NCBI GenBank assembly: GCA_016187835.1
Contig: JACPIY010000021.1
Location: 1 to 56,170 of the forward strand
DNA from: Deltaproteobacteria bacterium
GTDB taxonomy: Bacteria > Desulfobacterota_D > UBA1144 > Nemesobacterales > CSP1-2
Length of the DNA: 56,170 bases
Direction: 5' to 3'
In this document: positions 26,228-35,883 of the stretch, piece by piece
Layout of the letters: each line of letters begins with the position of its first letter
Position numbering within the stretch: position 1 is the stretch's first letter
Notes under the pieces: model-generated
Seen by the model: only the letters and a program-made list of their open reading frames with translations
The model's database searches: none
What the model was told of the DNA's origin: nothing
Made by a program: the position numbers and the translations under genes

Positions 26228-27367
26228 ATGAGCAAAAAAATTCTAGGTGGTAGAGAAAAGGTAAAGGTGGCCGTTGTACAGGCCGCGCCTGTGTTTATGG
26301 ATAAACAAAAAACAATAGAGAAAGCCTGCAAATTGATAAAAGAGGCAGGAAGAAACAAGGCGGAACTTATTGCGTTCTCAGAAGCTTTTATCCCCGTTTA
26401 TCCCGCATACTACACGGTCGGCTATGAAACGCCTTCTCAGGAATGGAGGGATTACATGATCTCGCTCCAAGACAACTCGGTGGTGATTCCGAGCGAAGAC
26501 ACGGAGATTCTGGGAAAGGCCGCAAAGGAAGCAGGAGCTTACGTGGTGATGGGATGCAACGAGCTTGATGACCGGCAGGGAAGCTGCACAGTTTATAACA
26601 CACTTCTTTTCATAGGAAAAGACGGGGGGGTCTTAGGAAGGCATAGAAAACTCAAGCCCACATTCACGGAGAGAATATACTGGGGACAGGGCGATGCAAG
26701 CGACATCAAGGTTTTTGATACCGACATCGGCCGAATCGGAGGGCTTGTCTGCTGGGAGAACCACATGACGCTTGTAAGAGCGGCAATGATTCATAGAGGA
26801 GAGGAGTTTCATATAGCGGTCTGGCCCGGGAACTGGAAGGGTGGAGAAACCAAGCTTCTTCAAGCCGACACAAGCCCCGGAGGCGCGCTCTGTAACCTCC
26901 AATCCTTGATAAGGGTGCACGCATTTGAAGCGGGAGCGTTTGTTCTTAGCGCATGCGGGTATTTGACGCCTGAGGATTTTCCCCAAAGATGGCATCATAT
27001 AAGAGACGGCAATCACATAAACTACGACTGGGCATTGGGTGGAAGTTCAATTGTGAATCCTGCCGGTCGTTATCTAGCCGAGCCGAATTTTGAAAAGGAT
27101 GCGATTCTCTATGCCGAGTGTCATGCGAATCAAATAAAAGCGGTAAAAGCAGTGTTTGATTCCCTGGGACATTACTCTCGTTGGGACGTTGCGCAACTTC
27201 GCGTTAGACGCGAAGACTGGAATCCCGAGATTCCTTTGAAGGAAGCTTCTCACATGGAGGTTGACCTTCCCGCAGGCGAAATTAAGAGGATTTCGGAAGA
27301 GTTTGAAATAAGCGAAGAAAAATTAGAATCGCTAATTGAGGAGCTCAGAAAAAGCAGAACCTTGTAA
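26228..27367 (+). CDS. Nitrilase/cyanide hydratase-type carbon-nitrogen hydrolase
   Basis: The 379-residue enzyme has the complete Glu-Lys-Cys triad of branch 1 nitrilases: Glu in IAFSEAFIPVYPAYY, Lys in HRKLKPTFTERIYWGQGD and Cys in GGLVCWENHM. The later AECHANQIKAVK and the tryptophan-rich C-terminal region also fit. Branch 1 enzymes convert nitriles to acids, or cyanide to formamide; the precise substrate is not predictable by eye. It is monocistronic, 20 bases after an A/T-rich promoter region, and is followed by a REP-like hairpin. Confidence 0.88.
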   Translation: MSKKILGGREKVKVAVVQAAPVFMDKQKTIEKACKLIKEAGRNKAELIAFSEAFIPVYPAYYTVGYETPSQEWRDYMISLQDNSVVIPSEDTEILGKAAKEAGAYVVMGCNELDDRQGSCTVYNTLLFIGKDGGVLGRHRKLKPTFTERIYWGQGDASDIKVFDTDIGRIGGLVCWENHMTLVRAAMIHRGEEFHIAVWPGNWKGGETKLLQADTSPGGALCNLQSLIRVHAFEAGAFVLSACGYLTPEDFPQRWHHIRDGNHINYDWALGGSSIVNPAGRYLAEPNFEKDAILYAECHANQIKAVKAVFDSLGHYSRWDVAQLRVRREDWNPEIPLKEASHMEVDLPAGEIKRISEEFEISEEKLESLIEELRKSRTL

Positions 27368-27398
27368 GTAAAAGTATTCCGCTAGGCAGCTATCTAGT

Positions 27399-27420
27399 CC
27401 ACCAGCAAGACTGGTTGGCT
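27399..27420. repeat. REP-like hairpin after the nitrilase gene
   Basis: CCACCAGCAAGACTGGTTGG contains the CCAGCAAGACTGG stem-loop that matches, in reverse orientation, the hairpin at 20617-20637. It is therefore a dispersed relative of the repeat around the second RAYT gene. Confidence 0.5.
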
Positions 27421-27658
27421 ACCCTTCCTGGACCACTTTTACTTCTTGGAAAGCCGGTAGCAGGGTTTGACATGCAGAGTCAAATGTCCTAAAATGGTAT
27501 TTGGTGGATGTTTTATCCCTTCTAGGAAAAAGGTGATAATTTTTTTTACATATCTAAAATCCGAGTTTATTAAACAACTTAACAATCTGAAATCCCCATC
27601 TCCTGCAGTGGTACTTGGGAGGCTCGTGGGGAAAGCCTGCTTCTAGGTTCTAAAGAAG

Positions 27659-28639
27659 ATGATAGATGAACTAAGTGCTCTAAGATTGATAAAAGAGCGA
27701 TTTAAAAACGTATCTGAAAGTGTTTCTCTTGGGATTGGGGATGACGCAGCAGCAATAAAAATTCATCCTGAAAAACTCCTCCTTGCCACCACAGACTCCC
27801 AGGTTGAAGATATTCACTTTATAAAAGAACTGATCTCAGCCAAAGACCTTGGCAGAAAATCCGTTGCGGTATCTGTAAGCGATATAGGCGCAATGGGAGG
27901 CGTGTCGAAATTTTTCCTTGTGACCGTCGGCTTTTCAAAAGAAGAGGATCAGGAATTTCTGGAAGGGTTAATGACTGGATTTCAATTGGGTGAAGAGGAA
28001 TTTGAACTGGAACTAATCGGAGGCAATCTGAGCGCATCTCGGGAACTATTTATTGACGTAACGGTACTCGGAGAAGTTGAATCCCATATTATGGTTAAAA
28101 GAACGGGAGCTAGAGCTGGAGATGTTATTTATTTAAGCGGAACGGTGGGGGATTCCGCACTAGGCTTAAAAGTGCTTAAGAGCGGAAAGAAAAATGAAAA
28201 AGACCCCTTTCTAATTTCAAGGCATATTTCTCCCCAGCCGAGGCTTGCTCTTGGAAGAGAGCTTGCTGAAAGGAAATTGGTTACGTCTATGATAGATGTG
28301 AGCGATGGACTTATCCTTGACCTAGAGCGTATAACGGGGGAACAGGGATTGGGGGCAGAGATAAATGTTGAGAAAATACCAATTTCCCCCTATTACAAAG
28401 ACCGAATATTCGACTTTGCATCGGAACCCTATGAGCTTGCTCTCTCGGGAGGAGAGGACTACGAGCTTCTCTTTACTTCTCCGAAAGAGAAAACCAGAGA
28501 GGTTGAAGAGATTTCAGACTTGCTTAGCATCAAGATCACTGAAATCGGATACGTAACATCCAAACTACCTGTAAGGGTTTTAGATTCAGACGGAAGAGAG
28601 ATAAAAACACACAAAAGAGGATTCATACACTTCAGATAA
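27659..28639 (+). CDS. thiL: Thiamine-monophosphate kinase
   Basis: The 326-residue enzyme phosphorylates thiamine monophosphate to the diphosphate cofactor. It has the PurM-like ATP-binding signature GIGDDAAAIKI (around residue 23), the Mg-binding TTDSQVEDIHF, DLGRKSVAVSVSDIGAMGG, and the later SMIDVSDGLILDLERI. Length is normal. It is followed after three bases by the first CNNM gene, so the three genes form one transcription unit. ThiL supplies the cofactor needed by the ThDP enzyme at 23287. Confidence 0.93.
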   Translation: MIDELSALRLIKERFKNVSESVSLGIGDDAAAIKIHPEKLLLATTDSQVEDIHFIKELISAKDLGRKSVAVSVSDIGAMGGVSKFFLVTVGFSKEEDQEFLEGLMTGFQLGEEEFELELIGGNLSASRELFIDVTVLGEVESHIMVKRTGARAGDVIYLSGTVGDSALGLKVLKSGKKNEKDPFLISRHISPQPRLALGRELAERKLVTSMIDVSDGLILDLERITGEQGLGAEINVEKIPISPYYKDRIFDFASEPYELALSGGEDYELLFTSPKEKTREVEEISDLLSIKITEIGYVTSKLPVRVLDSDGREIKTHKRGFIHFR

Positions 28640-28642
28640 TAA

Positions 28643-29983
28643 ATGGACGAACTGCCTTTAAGTAACCTTTTTCTAATTGTTCTTCTGCTTTTGCTCTCAG
28701 GGTTTTTCTCTATGTCCGAGGCCGCTCTTTTTTCCCTTGGAAGGCATCAGCGCGAGAAACTAAAAAAAGAGGGTAAAAAAAGCGCAACTCTAATTGAAAG
28801 ACTTCTCAAAGACCCCTACAGGCTTATAATTACGATTCTCCTTGCTGATGAGGTAATAAACGTCGCTTATGCTACCGTCGTGGCATCAACCGTGAGGGGA
28901 GTAATACAAGGTCCCTCCAATGAACTGCTCACGGCAATCTGTATCCTGATTTCATCTCCCAGCCTCCTTCTCCTCGGAGAGATAGGTCCAAAAACAATCG
29001 GAGTTAAGTACCCCAGGATTCTTGCAGGCATTCTCTCATATCCTCTTAACTTATTTCACATACTCATCACCCCACTCAGATGGATAATAATGGTTCTCTC
29101 AATCGGATTTACTTGGCTTCTCGGTGGAAAGATGGAGTACGAACATCAAACGGAATTTAATCTGGAAGAAGTAAAAGTCCTGGTGGGACTTGGAAGCGAA
29201 GAAGGCGTGGTTACGGATATAGAGAGAAAACTCGTTAGCAGCCTTTTTAGACTAGAGGAAGTGCCTGCTTATAAGATTATGACGCCAGGCATTGATTCTT
29301 TCTTTATTTCCGCAGGTATGTCTCCAGCCGACGCAATCTATGAAGCTAAAAAAAGGGGGTTCTCAAGGGTCCCCATTTATAAGGGCGATAGAGACAACGT
29401 AGTTGGAATCCTCTATGTCAAAGACCTTCTTTCCGCAAGCCCATCAGATGAAATTACAATTGAGAGCATTGCCAGGCCGCCCTATTTTATACCCCGCACT
29501 AAAAGGGCTTTTGATTTACTGCGGGAGTTTCAGCAAAAGAGAATACACATAGCAGTCGTCGTAGACGAGTACGGGAGAGTTGACGGGATTGTCACGATGG
29601 AGGACATACTTGAAGAACTCTTCGGCGAGATCGAAGACGAAAGAAGAATCGCAAAAGAGCCTTTGGTTAGAGTTGAAGGCAAGTCGCTGATAATCCCCGG
29701 AAGCATGAGGATAGACGAGTTTAACGACAATTTTCTTTTTACGGTGCTGAGATTCGGAGGTATTGATAATTTGGGGGATGAACTCGAAGAGGCAATACTT
29801 CCTATGGAAGAGGACCACGAAACTGTGGGCGGTTTTGTGTTTGACCTTTTTGGAAGGTTCCCTCACGAGGGAGAACAAGTTTCTTATGGGAGCCTAAATT
29901 TTACGGTTAATAAGGTCGCTGGAAAGAGAATCTCCGAAATAAAGGTCGAAAGAATGAAAAAAGAGGTAGCCGATGTCGCTTGA
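28643..29983 (+). CDS. CNNM/CorC-HlyC family transporter, first of a pair
   Basis: The 446-residue protein has an N-terminal DUF21/CNNM membrane domain with four hydrophobic segments (the first being FLIVLLLLLSGFFSMSEAAL), then a CBS pair starting near residue 205 (KIMTPGIDSFFIS), and a C-terminal CorC_HlyC domain ([20 protein letters not shown]). Members are linked to Mg or Co efflux or homeostasis. It starts three bases after thiL and overlaps the next paralogue by 11 bases, which indicates translational coupling. Confidence 0.9.
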   Translation: MDELPLSNLFLIVLLLLLSGFFSMSEAALFSLGRHQREKLKKEGKKSATLIERLLKDPYRLIITILLADEVINVAYATVVASTVRGVIQGPSNELLTAICILISSPSLLLLGEIGPKTIGVKYPRILAGILSYPLNLFHILITPLRWIIMVLSIGFTWLLGGKMEYEHQTEFNLEEVKVLVGLGSEEGVVTDIERKLVSSLFRLEEVPAYKIMTPGIDSFFISAGMSPADAIYEAKKRGFSRVPIYKGDRDNVVGILYVKDLLSASPSDEITIESIARPPYFIPRTKRAFDLLREFQQKRIHIAVVVDEYGRVDGIVTMEDILEELFGEIEDERRIAKEPLVRVEGKSLIIPGSMRIDEFNDNFLFTVLRFGGIDNLGDELEEAILPMEEDHETVGGFVFDLFGRFPHEGEQVSYGSLNFTVNKVAGKRISEIKVERMKKEVADVA

Positions 29984-31199
29984 GTTTGTCGTCATAATAA
30001 CGGCAGTTTTTCTCCTTCTTCAGGCTTTTTTTGCAGGCTCTGAAATTGCGCTTGTTTCCTGCGACAAAATTAAGATGAGAGCCCTTGCCGACAGAGGCTC
30101 AAAGAGGGCAAAGCTTGTGCTTCAATCGTTCCTAGATATTGAGCGTTTTATTAGCACGACTCTTGTCGGAATAAATCTCTCCCTTATCATAAATACGATT
30201 CTCATGACCTTTTACATGCAGGACAGATACGGACATAGAGGAGAGATTTATGCGATTTTGACTCTTTCTCCTCTAATCGTAATCTTCGGACAGGTTGTGC
30301 CTAAAGCCGTTTTTCAGAAAAGAGGGAACGCTTTGGTTCTATGGACAATCTATCCGCTGTGGATTGTGTCTAAGATTTTTTCTCCGGTTCTCTTTTTGAT
30401 AAGCATTTTTGTAAAAGGGCTTTTAAAACTCATCGGAGGCACGGAAAACCGATTTATAACAAGAGAAGAACTCCTTCACGTAATTGAAGGGGATGAAGCA
30501 AAGATACAGAGAGGTTACAGGGAAAAGGTCATAAGGAGAATCTTCAGATTTTCCGAAACGACTGTAGAAGAAGTCATGATTCCGTTAATTCAGGTCTGTG
30601 CTCTTGATGAGAATACTCCAGTAAAAGAAACCGTAAAGATGATAAAAGAAACTGGACACTCAAGAATCCCAATCTACCACGAAAGGATTGATAACATCAC
30701 CGGAATGCTTCACGCATTTGACCTGCTCGCCGCAAAACCCGACGACCCTATAAAGAATTTCTCGCACTCGCCGTTTTACGTTCCCGAAACTAAAGCAGTT
30801 GATGATCTTCTCGACGAAATGAAAAGGGGACGTGCCGGAATGGCCGTTGTTGTAGATGAATACGGCGGAGCAGTAGGGGTTATAACTCTCGAGGACATAT
30901 TAGAGGAAGTAGTGGGTGAGATTGAGGATGAATATGACAAGGGTATCAAGCTCTGGAGAAAGATCGGAGAAGATGAATACTTAATAAACCCAAAGATTTA
31001 CATAGAAAACATTAATGAGGAACTTGGACTTGGTATTCCGGAAGGGGAATACGATACATTAAGCGGTTTCCTTCTTTCAAAGTTCGGCACAATTCCCAAA
31101 ATCGGCGAAGAAATTCTATACAAGAAGCATAGATTCATAGTAACCAAAGCCACCCCACGTTCCATAGAAGAAGTCAAATTGATATTCGAGAAGAGATAG
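29973..31199 (+). CDS. CNNM/CorC-HlyC family transporter, second of a pair
   Basis: The 408-residue paralogue has the same architecture as its neighbour: a CNNM domain ([18 protein letters not shown]), a CBS pair ([13 protein letters not shown]), and a CorC_HlyC domain ([20 protein letters not shown]). The two differ enough to suggest an old duplication. The overlapping starts suggest they may form a heteromeric membrane complex. A strong hairpin terminator follows within eight bases of the stop. Confidence 0.9.
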   Translation: MSLEFVVIITAVFLLLQAFFAGSEIALVSCDKIKMRALADRGSKRAKLVLQSFLDIERFISTTLVGINLSLIINTILMTFYMQDRYGHRGEIYAILTLSPLIVIFGQVVPKAVFQKRGNALVLWTIYPLWIVSKIFSPVLFLISIFVKGLLKLIGGTENRFITREELLHVIEGDEAKIQRGYREKVIRRIFRFSETTVEEVMIPLIQVCALDENTPVKETVKMIKETGHSRIPIYHERIDNITGMLHAFDLLAAKPDDPIKNFSHSPFYVPETKAVDDLLDEMKRGRAGMAVVVDEYGGAVGVITLEDILEEVVGEIEDEYDKGIKLWRKIGEDEYLINPKIYIENINEELGLGIPEGEYDTLSGFLLSKFGTIPKIGEEILYKKHRFIVTKATPRSIEEVKLIFEKR

Positions 31200-31206
31200 A
31201 TAGCAG

Positions 31207-31232
31207 GTAGGGCGGTTCGTGAACCGCCCTAC
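31207..31232 (+). terminator. Hairpin terminator after thiL and the CNNM pair
   Basis: GTAGGGCGGTTC and GAACCGCCCTAC form a perfect 12-bp stem with a two-base loop, followed by TTTGTT. It lies between convergent genes and could stop transcription from both sides. It could equally be a REP-type palindrome. Confidence 0.65.
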
Positions 31233-31236
31233 TTTG

Positions 31237-31464
31237 TTAATGTACCGTATTCTCAGGAATAAGCAGCATTTGCCATAGCCCTAACAAAACCTGGTCCTCA
31301 TCTGTAAGAGCTATCTTTTTTCCTTCAATCATATTCTGATTGATTTTCTGAACAAAAGACTGCAAATCGTCAAAGGTTACTTTGAGTGGTGCTCTTATAG
31401 AATCATGGAATACTATATGAAAACCTTCTTCAGTTTGTGTGGCAATATAATCAACCTTATTCAT
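31237..31464 (-). CDS. Hypothetical protein, 75 residues
   Basis: No family is recognised. A strong TAGGAGGT site precedes the ATG at 31464. The protein has a beta-strand-rich start (YIATQTEEGFHIVFHD) and a helical end, with no membrane segment. It stands alone between the CNNM operon and hisB. Confidence 0.6.
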   Translation of the reverse strand: MNKVDYIATQTEEGFHIVFHDSIRAPLKVTFDDLQSFVQKINQNMIEGKKIALTDEDQVLLGLWQMLLIPENTVH

Positions 31465-31580
31465 AGTTTTTACCTCCTAATCAATTTTAAGATAATCACT
31501 AAAAGTCTGATTTAAAGGGTCAAATAATCGCTCAGAAAAAATATTGGATAGAACCTTAATTTCAGATATTATTCTATGCT

Positions 31581-32168
31581 GTGGAAAGAAAGGCTAAATT
31601 TGAGAGACAAACATCAGAGGTAGAAGTCTGTGTTGACATTAACCTTGATGGAAAAGGAAATTATGATATCGAGACCGGTATCCCCTTCTTTAACCATATG
31701 CTTTCACAATTTGCTAAGCACGGGTATTTCGACCTAACACTCAAAGCAAAAGGTGACATCGAAGTAGATTTCCACCACACGGTAGAGGATGTGGGAATTG
31801 CTTTGGGGGAAGCGTTTCTCAAAGCCCTGGGAGAGAAAAGAGGAATATCGAGGTTCGGAGAAGCGTTTGTTCCGTTTGATGAGACCCTCGCCTTCGCATC
31901 GGTAGACCTTAGTGGAAGACCATACTTTGTCTACCAGGTTAATACCCCTAAAGGCAAGATAGGTGATTTTGACGTGGAACTAGGGGAAGAGTTTTTTAAA
32001 TCCCTTTCCACTACTCTAAAATGTAACCTGCACATAGAGCTAAAGCACGGAGACAATCTTCATCACATAATCGAGGCTATTTTTAAAGCTGTAGGACGCG
32101 CCCTTGATAAGGCATCGAAGGTTGATCCGCGTTCGGAGGAGATTCCTTCGACGAAGGGAAAACTATAA
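31581..32168 (+). CDS. hisB: Imidazoleglycerol-phosphate dehydratase
   Basis: The 195-residue enzyme catalyses the sixth step of histidine synthesis. It has the metal-binding motifs FFNHMLSQFAKHGYFDL, DFHHTVEDVGI and HGDNLHHIIEAIFKA, and is the monofunctional type without the histidinol phosphatase domain. The start is taken as GTG at 31581, which fits the usual N-terminus (RKAKFERQTSEVEV). hisH follows after a repeat-bearing gap of 74 bases. Confidence 0.95.
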   Translation: MERKAKFERQTSEVEVCVDINLDGKGNYDIETGIPFFNHMLSQFAKHGYFDLTLKAKGDIEVDFHHTVEDVGIALGEAFLKALGEKRGISRFGEAFVPFDETLAFASVDLSGRPYFVYQVNTPKGKIGDFDVELGEEFFKSLSTTLKCNLHIELKHGDNLHHIIEAIFKAVGRALDKASKVDPRSEEIPSTKGKL

Positions 32169-32169
32169 G

Positions 32170-32232
32170 TGATGCAGGATGCACGATTCATGAAGTTTTA
32201 CCTGCATCATGAATCATGCATCGTGCATCATC
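32170..32232. repeat. Imperfect palindromic repeat between hisB and hisH
   Basis: GATGCACGATTCATGA on the left pairs partly with TCATGAATCATGCATCGTGC on the right across a 13-base loop. The repeat resembles the one at 11870-11965. It lies inside an apparent operon, so it may affect message processing or stability. Confidence 0.55.
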
Positions 32233-32242
32233 AGGAGAGTTG

Positions 32243-32875
32243 ATGATCGCCATAGTTGACTACGGAATGGGAAATCTGAGAAGCGTTAAGAAGGCTTTTG
32301 AGAATATTGGATTTTCGACAAATGTTACGAGAAACGCTGATGAGATTTTAAATTCAGACGGACTCGTGCTCCCAGGAGTCGGAGCATTCGGAGATTGTAT
32401 GAAAAATCTCGAAGAATACAATCTGGTAAAGCCGATTAAGAATTTTATAAAAAATGGGAAACCGTTTCTAGGAATATGTCTCGGGCTTCAGCTGCTTTTT
32501 GAAGAGAGCGAAGAATCTCAGGGGATAACGGGACTTGGAATTCTCAAGGGTAATGTCGTGAGATTTCCAAGATCGAGCGATGAGAAACTAAAAATCCCCC
32601 ACATGGGATGGAATCAGGTTAAAGTACAAAAAGAGCTTTCAATACTAAAAGGAATTCCACAGGGAAGCTGGTTCTATTTCGTCCACTCCTATTTCCCCAA
32701 GCCGGAAGATAAAAGCGTGGGTGCATTGAAAACCCACTACGGCATAGAATTCACTTCGGCAGTTCAAAAAGAAAACATATTTGCCTGCCAGTTTCACCCC
32801 GAAAAAAGCAGCACGCTAGGGCTAAGGATTCTTGAGAACTTTGCTCTTACCTGTGGAGAGAGAATAAGTGCCTAA
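32243..32875 (+). CDS. hisH: Imidazole glycerol phosphate synthase, glutaminase subunit
   Basis: The start is the ATG at 32243 after AGGAGAG, giving 210 residues beginning MIAIVDYGMGNLRSVKKA, the classic HisH N-terminus. The class I amidotransferase triad is visible: Cys in LGICLGLQLLFE, and His and Glu in CQFHPEKSS. It supplies ammonia to HisF, which is not in the window. An upstream in-frame ATG at 32216 lies in the repeat and has no ribosome binding site, so I do not use it. Confidence 0.95.
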   Translation: MIAIVDYGMGNLRSVKKAFENIGFSTNVTRNADEILNSDGLVLPGVGAFGDCMKNLEEYNLVKPIKNFIKNGKPFLGICLGLQLLFEESEESQGITGLGILKGNVVRFPRSSDEKLKIPHMGWNQVKVQKELSILKGIPQGSWFYFVHSYFPKPEDKSVGALKTHYGIEFTSAVQKENIFACQFHPEKSSTLGLRILENFALTCGERISA

Positions 32876-32954
32876 TTTAGCCACCAAGACACGGAGACAC
32901 AAAGCAAGAATATGAGTTTTAGAATAGATTCAGGAACTAGAATAAAAAAAGAGC

Positions 32955-32978
32955 AGAGACGCAAAATCTTACGTCTCT
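32955..32978. repeat. Short hairpin related to the 34-bp palindrome
   Basis: AGAGACG and CGTCTCT arms enclose a ten-base loop. The same arms occur in the perfect palindrome at 5617-5650. It lies between convergent hisH and slt. Confidence 0.5.
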
Positions 32979-33031
32979 ACATTCTTCGTTTCTGAGTGCC
33001 TTTTTAGATGACCAGTTAAAGAAGCTCATTA

Positions 33032-35047
33032 TCAATATATAGCTTTATAGGCTCCGTAGCTTCTTAAAACCCTTCTTACATAATTTCTTGTTTCTTGAAA
33101 AGGAATTTCCTCAACGAATTCATCCATATCCAAGTTGGGAAATCTCACAACCCACTTCGCTGCATTATTCGGTCCCGCATTATAGCTCGCTAGGGCAAGA
33201 TGAACGCTACCACTAAACAGTTCTAACACCTTCTTATAGTAAGCTATACCGAGTTCTATATTCACGCGTGCGACATAAAGCATATCGCTATTATATCCGC
33301 TTATTCCTACTTCAACCGCCGTGCTTCTCCCCGTAGCGGGGATAAGCTGCATGAGTCCAACAGCATTGGCAGGGGATACAGCATCCTTCTTGAATCTGCT
33401 CTCTTCCCTTATTATTGAATAAACTATGAACTCGTCTACGTTATACTTTGCAGAAAAACCCTTTACGATGTTATCAAATCCTCGCGGATAAGAAAGTATA
33501 TTTGCCAGGGGAAGTCCAATTCCATCGGCTACTTTTATTGAATTGTAGAAGTCGTTGACCTTAGCATACAGTATGCTTACGTTGATTGACTCCAACGGGT
33601 TTGTTGACTCTTCTTCCATCCTTTTTATCTCTAAACCGGCGTCTTCAAGAATTCCAAGCCCGATCAAAAACTCCGCCCTGTCTTTTCTCCAGCTTGCTTT
33701 TTGAGTAATGACTCCTTCCGTTGGAACTCGAGAAGAGGGATTCACGCTCGGAGTAAGTCCAATCTTTCTCTGTGCAAGGTAGGAGTAATATGATGGGGAA
33801 GCCATACGAGATAGACTTTCGTAGATCGCAGAAGCTTCGGCTTTCTTTCCCTGTTTTTCCAGCGTCCTTGCCCTCCAGTATGTAGCCCTGGATGAATTAT
33901 AAGTAGAATCGGAAGAAGTAAATGAAGAAAAGGTTGCAAGCGCCTCTCTATACTTTCCCGTCCTGTAGTAAATCCATCCAAGATTCCAAGCACCGTCTTC
34001 AACAAATTCGCTCTGCGGATATTTTCTTAGGAGCAAATTAAATAGCTCTATGGCTTTCTCAAAATTCGAGTTAATCTGAAAAAGCCTTGCCCCGTTATAA
34101 AGCGCCTCAGGCGCAAGCAGGCTTTGGGGATAAAACAAGTAAATTTGATAATAGGTTTCCGAAGCTTCGTCGTCCCGCCCGAGTTTAGAGCTAATTTTCG
34201 CCATCCAGTAAAGAGAATCCGCAGAAGCCATCTGAGACAATATTCTCGATGCTTCATCCAGACTGCCGATACGGAACTTTGATATGGCGATTTTAAGTCG
34301 AACATCACTGGTTTGTGAAACCCTCTCAAAGTCTTTAATAGCTGTTCCCCATCTGGAGAGTTTAAAGAGTCTCTCAGCCCTCTTTAGATAGTCGGACTCA
34401 GTAGTCACAAAAGGAATCCCCTGACTCGCGCTTATTTGAAAAGCCTTATTAATTGCCGTATCCGAGTATGAGGACTCTGGAAATTCAACCCAGAGTTGCT
34501 TATAAGTATTTAGAGCATCTATGTATTTTTTCTGTCCTTCAAGCGATTCTCCAATGTTGTTTAGCAATGTTGCTTTAGCCCCAGCGTCGCTTTCATCCGC
34601 GTAAAGGGACCTGTATACCTTTTCCGCCTTTTCATAATCTCTCGTAAGGGAATATATTTCGGCAAGTCTTATAAGCGTATTTTTTCTCAACCCACTTTCA
34701 GGATAATCGGTTAGAATCTTATTAAAAAGTTGCGCCGCACTCGTTATTTTTCCCGCCTCATTTTCCCCAACTCCACGGTAATAGAGGACATAATCGCCTA
34801 TTAGCGGGAGTTCGTTTTGCAGTCCGCCAAGCAGAGCAAGCCCTTCTTCAAATCTCCCAAGCTGTATGTAGCAATATCCCTTTTTGTACTTTCCCCCGGG
34901 AATTTCCTTAATGGGTTCATTAACCAGCCATTGGCAATTTATCTCATCGGCCAGAGCGGGGAAGCTAAAAACTAAAATTAAAAAAGCAAAGATTAGGCTT
35001 TGTATGGAAAAGCAGAAGAAGAAAGTTGTATCGAAGTTTATTTTCAT
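33032..35047 (-). CDS. slt: Soluble lytic murein transglycosylase with TPR-type repeats
   Basis: I start at the ATG with complement at 35045-35047, which opens directly into a signal peptide ending FSFPALADE; an upstream ATG at 35098 lies in the remnant of the neighbouring gene. The 671-residue protein has a long helical superhelix of TPR-like repeats (for example YDKAEKVYRSLY-type units) and a C-terminal SLT domain. There the catalytic Glu is in SIIREESRFKKDAVS, followed by AVGLMQLIPATG and LALASYNAGPNNAAKW. It cleaves peptidoglycan in the periplasm to form anhydromuropeptides. Confidence 0.9.
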   Translation of the reverse strand: MKINFDTTFFFCFSIQSLIFAFLILVFSFPALADEINCQWLVNEPIKEIPGGKYKKGYCYIQLGRFEEGLALLGGLQNELPLIGDYVLYYRGVGENEAGKITSAAQLFNKILTDYPESGLRKNTLIRLAEIYSLTRDYEKAEKVYRSLYADESDAGAKATLLNNIGESLEGQKKYIDALNTYKQLWVEFPESSYSDTAINKAFQISASQGIPFVTTESDYLKRAERLFKLSRWGTAIKDFERVSQTSDVRLKIAISKFRIGSLDEASRILSQMASADSLYWMAKISSKLGRDDEASETYYQIYLFYPQSLLAPEALYNGARLFQINSNFEKAIELFNLLLRKYPQSEFVEDGAWNLGWIYYRTGKYREALATFSSFTSSDSTYNSSRATYWRARTLEKQGKKAEASAIYESLSRMASPSYYSYLAQRKIGLTPSVNPSSRVPTEGVITQKASWRKDRAEFLIGLGILEDAGLEIKRMEEESTNPLESINVSILYAKVNDFYNSIKVADGIGLPLANILSYPRGFDNIVKGFSAKYNVDEFIVYSIIREESRFKKDAVSPANAVGLMQLIPATGRSTAVEVGISGYNSDMLYVARVNIELGIAYYKKVLELFSGSVHLALASYNAGPNNAAKWVVRFPNLDMDEFVEEIPFQETRNYVRRVLRSYGAYKAIY

Positions 35048-35825
35048 TAAATTCAAAAACATTAAGATTAAATGAAAACGCGGTGATAAATATTGCAAGA
35101 CTTGGAAAAGCTATTAGATGAGGGAATGTTCTTATCCCCTGCCAACCCGTGCTTGCAAGAGTGCCCCAGCTAGCCTGGGGAGGAGATATTCCCAGCCCAA
35201 GAAAGCTTAGAGTGGATTCGGCCAATATTGCATAGGGAATGGAAAAGGTGAGCGTCACAATGAGGGGGCTCAGGATGTTTGGGAAGATATGGATCATAAA
35301 AATTCTTAAGGGCGAAGCCCCAAGACTCCTTGCAGACTCGATAAAAGCTACAGTCTTAATTTGCATAACGCTTCCTCTTACAATCCTTGCAACACGCATC
35401 CAGGCCGTTAGTGACAGAGAAAGTACTATACCCTCAACTCCCTTTCCCACAATCAGAGTTATAAGAACAATAAGGAGAAGGTCGGGAAGAGAATAAAAAA
35501 CGTCTACAATCCTCATCATTAACTCATCCATTTTTCCTCCGATATACCCCGAAATCGCACCGTAAGCGGTTCCAATGGCAATCGCGATAAGCGCGGTTCC
35601 AATCGCCACGGTTATTGAAACCCTTGCCCCGTATATAACTCTGCTTAAAAGGTCTCTTCCCTCTTGGTCGGTTCCCATAGGGTGTTTTTTACTGGGGGAA
35701 CTTAGTGTATTTTCAAAATCTGTCTCATCAAATCTATATGGGGAGATATAGGGCGCTGCGGCAGCAATAGCGATAATAAAGACGATAATAATACCCGTAA
35801 TGAATACTTGAGCCTTTAGAATCAA
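34965..35825 (-). CDS. DppC-type ABC transporter permease, 3' end lost
   Basis: The frame starts with TTG at 35825 after GGAGAAG and encodes a normal binding-protein-dependent permease: N-terminal helix, KKHPMGTDQEGRDLLSRVIYG, and the EAA-loop ESARSLGASPLRIFMIHIFP. The usual last 15 or so residues, after AFSFNL (typically LGDGLRDALDP), are absent. Instead the frame runs into the 5' region of slt and stops at 34965. No DppB, ATPase or binding protein gene is adjacent. It looks like a remnant left by a deletion that joined dppC to slt, although the channel domain itself is intact. Confidence 0.75.
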   Translation of the reverse strand: MILKAQVFITGIIIVFIIAIAAAAPYISPYRFDETDFENTLSSPSKKHPMGTDQEGRDLLSRVIYGARVSITVAIGTALIAIAIGTAYGAISGYIGGKMDELMMRIVDVFYSLPDLLLIVLITLIVGKGVEGIVLSLSLTAWMRVARIVRGSVMQIKTVAFIESARSLGASPLRIFMIHIFPNILSPLIVTLTFSIPYAILAESTLSFLGLGISPPQASWGTLASTGWQGIRTFPHLIAFPSLAIFITAFSFNLNVFEFNENKLRYNFLLLLFHTKPNLCFFNFSF

Positions 35826-35883
35826 ATTTTATCTTCTCCAGAAAATATTACACATAGTATAAAAAACGGGGAATTTTAAAAGA

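Noticed and set aside
31581-32875. A complete histidine operon
   Set aside because: Only hisB and hisH are present; hisA, hisF and the others are not in the flanking sequence.
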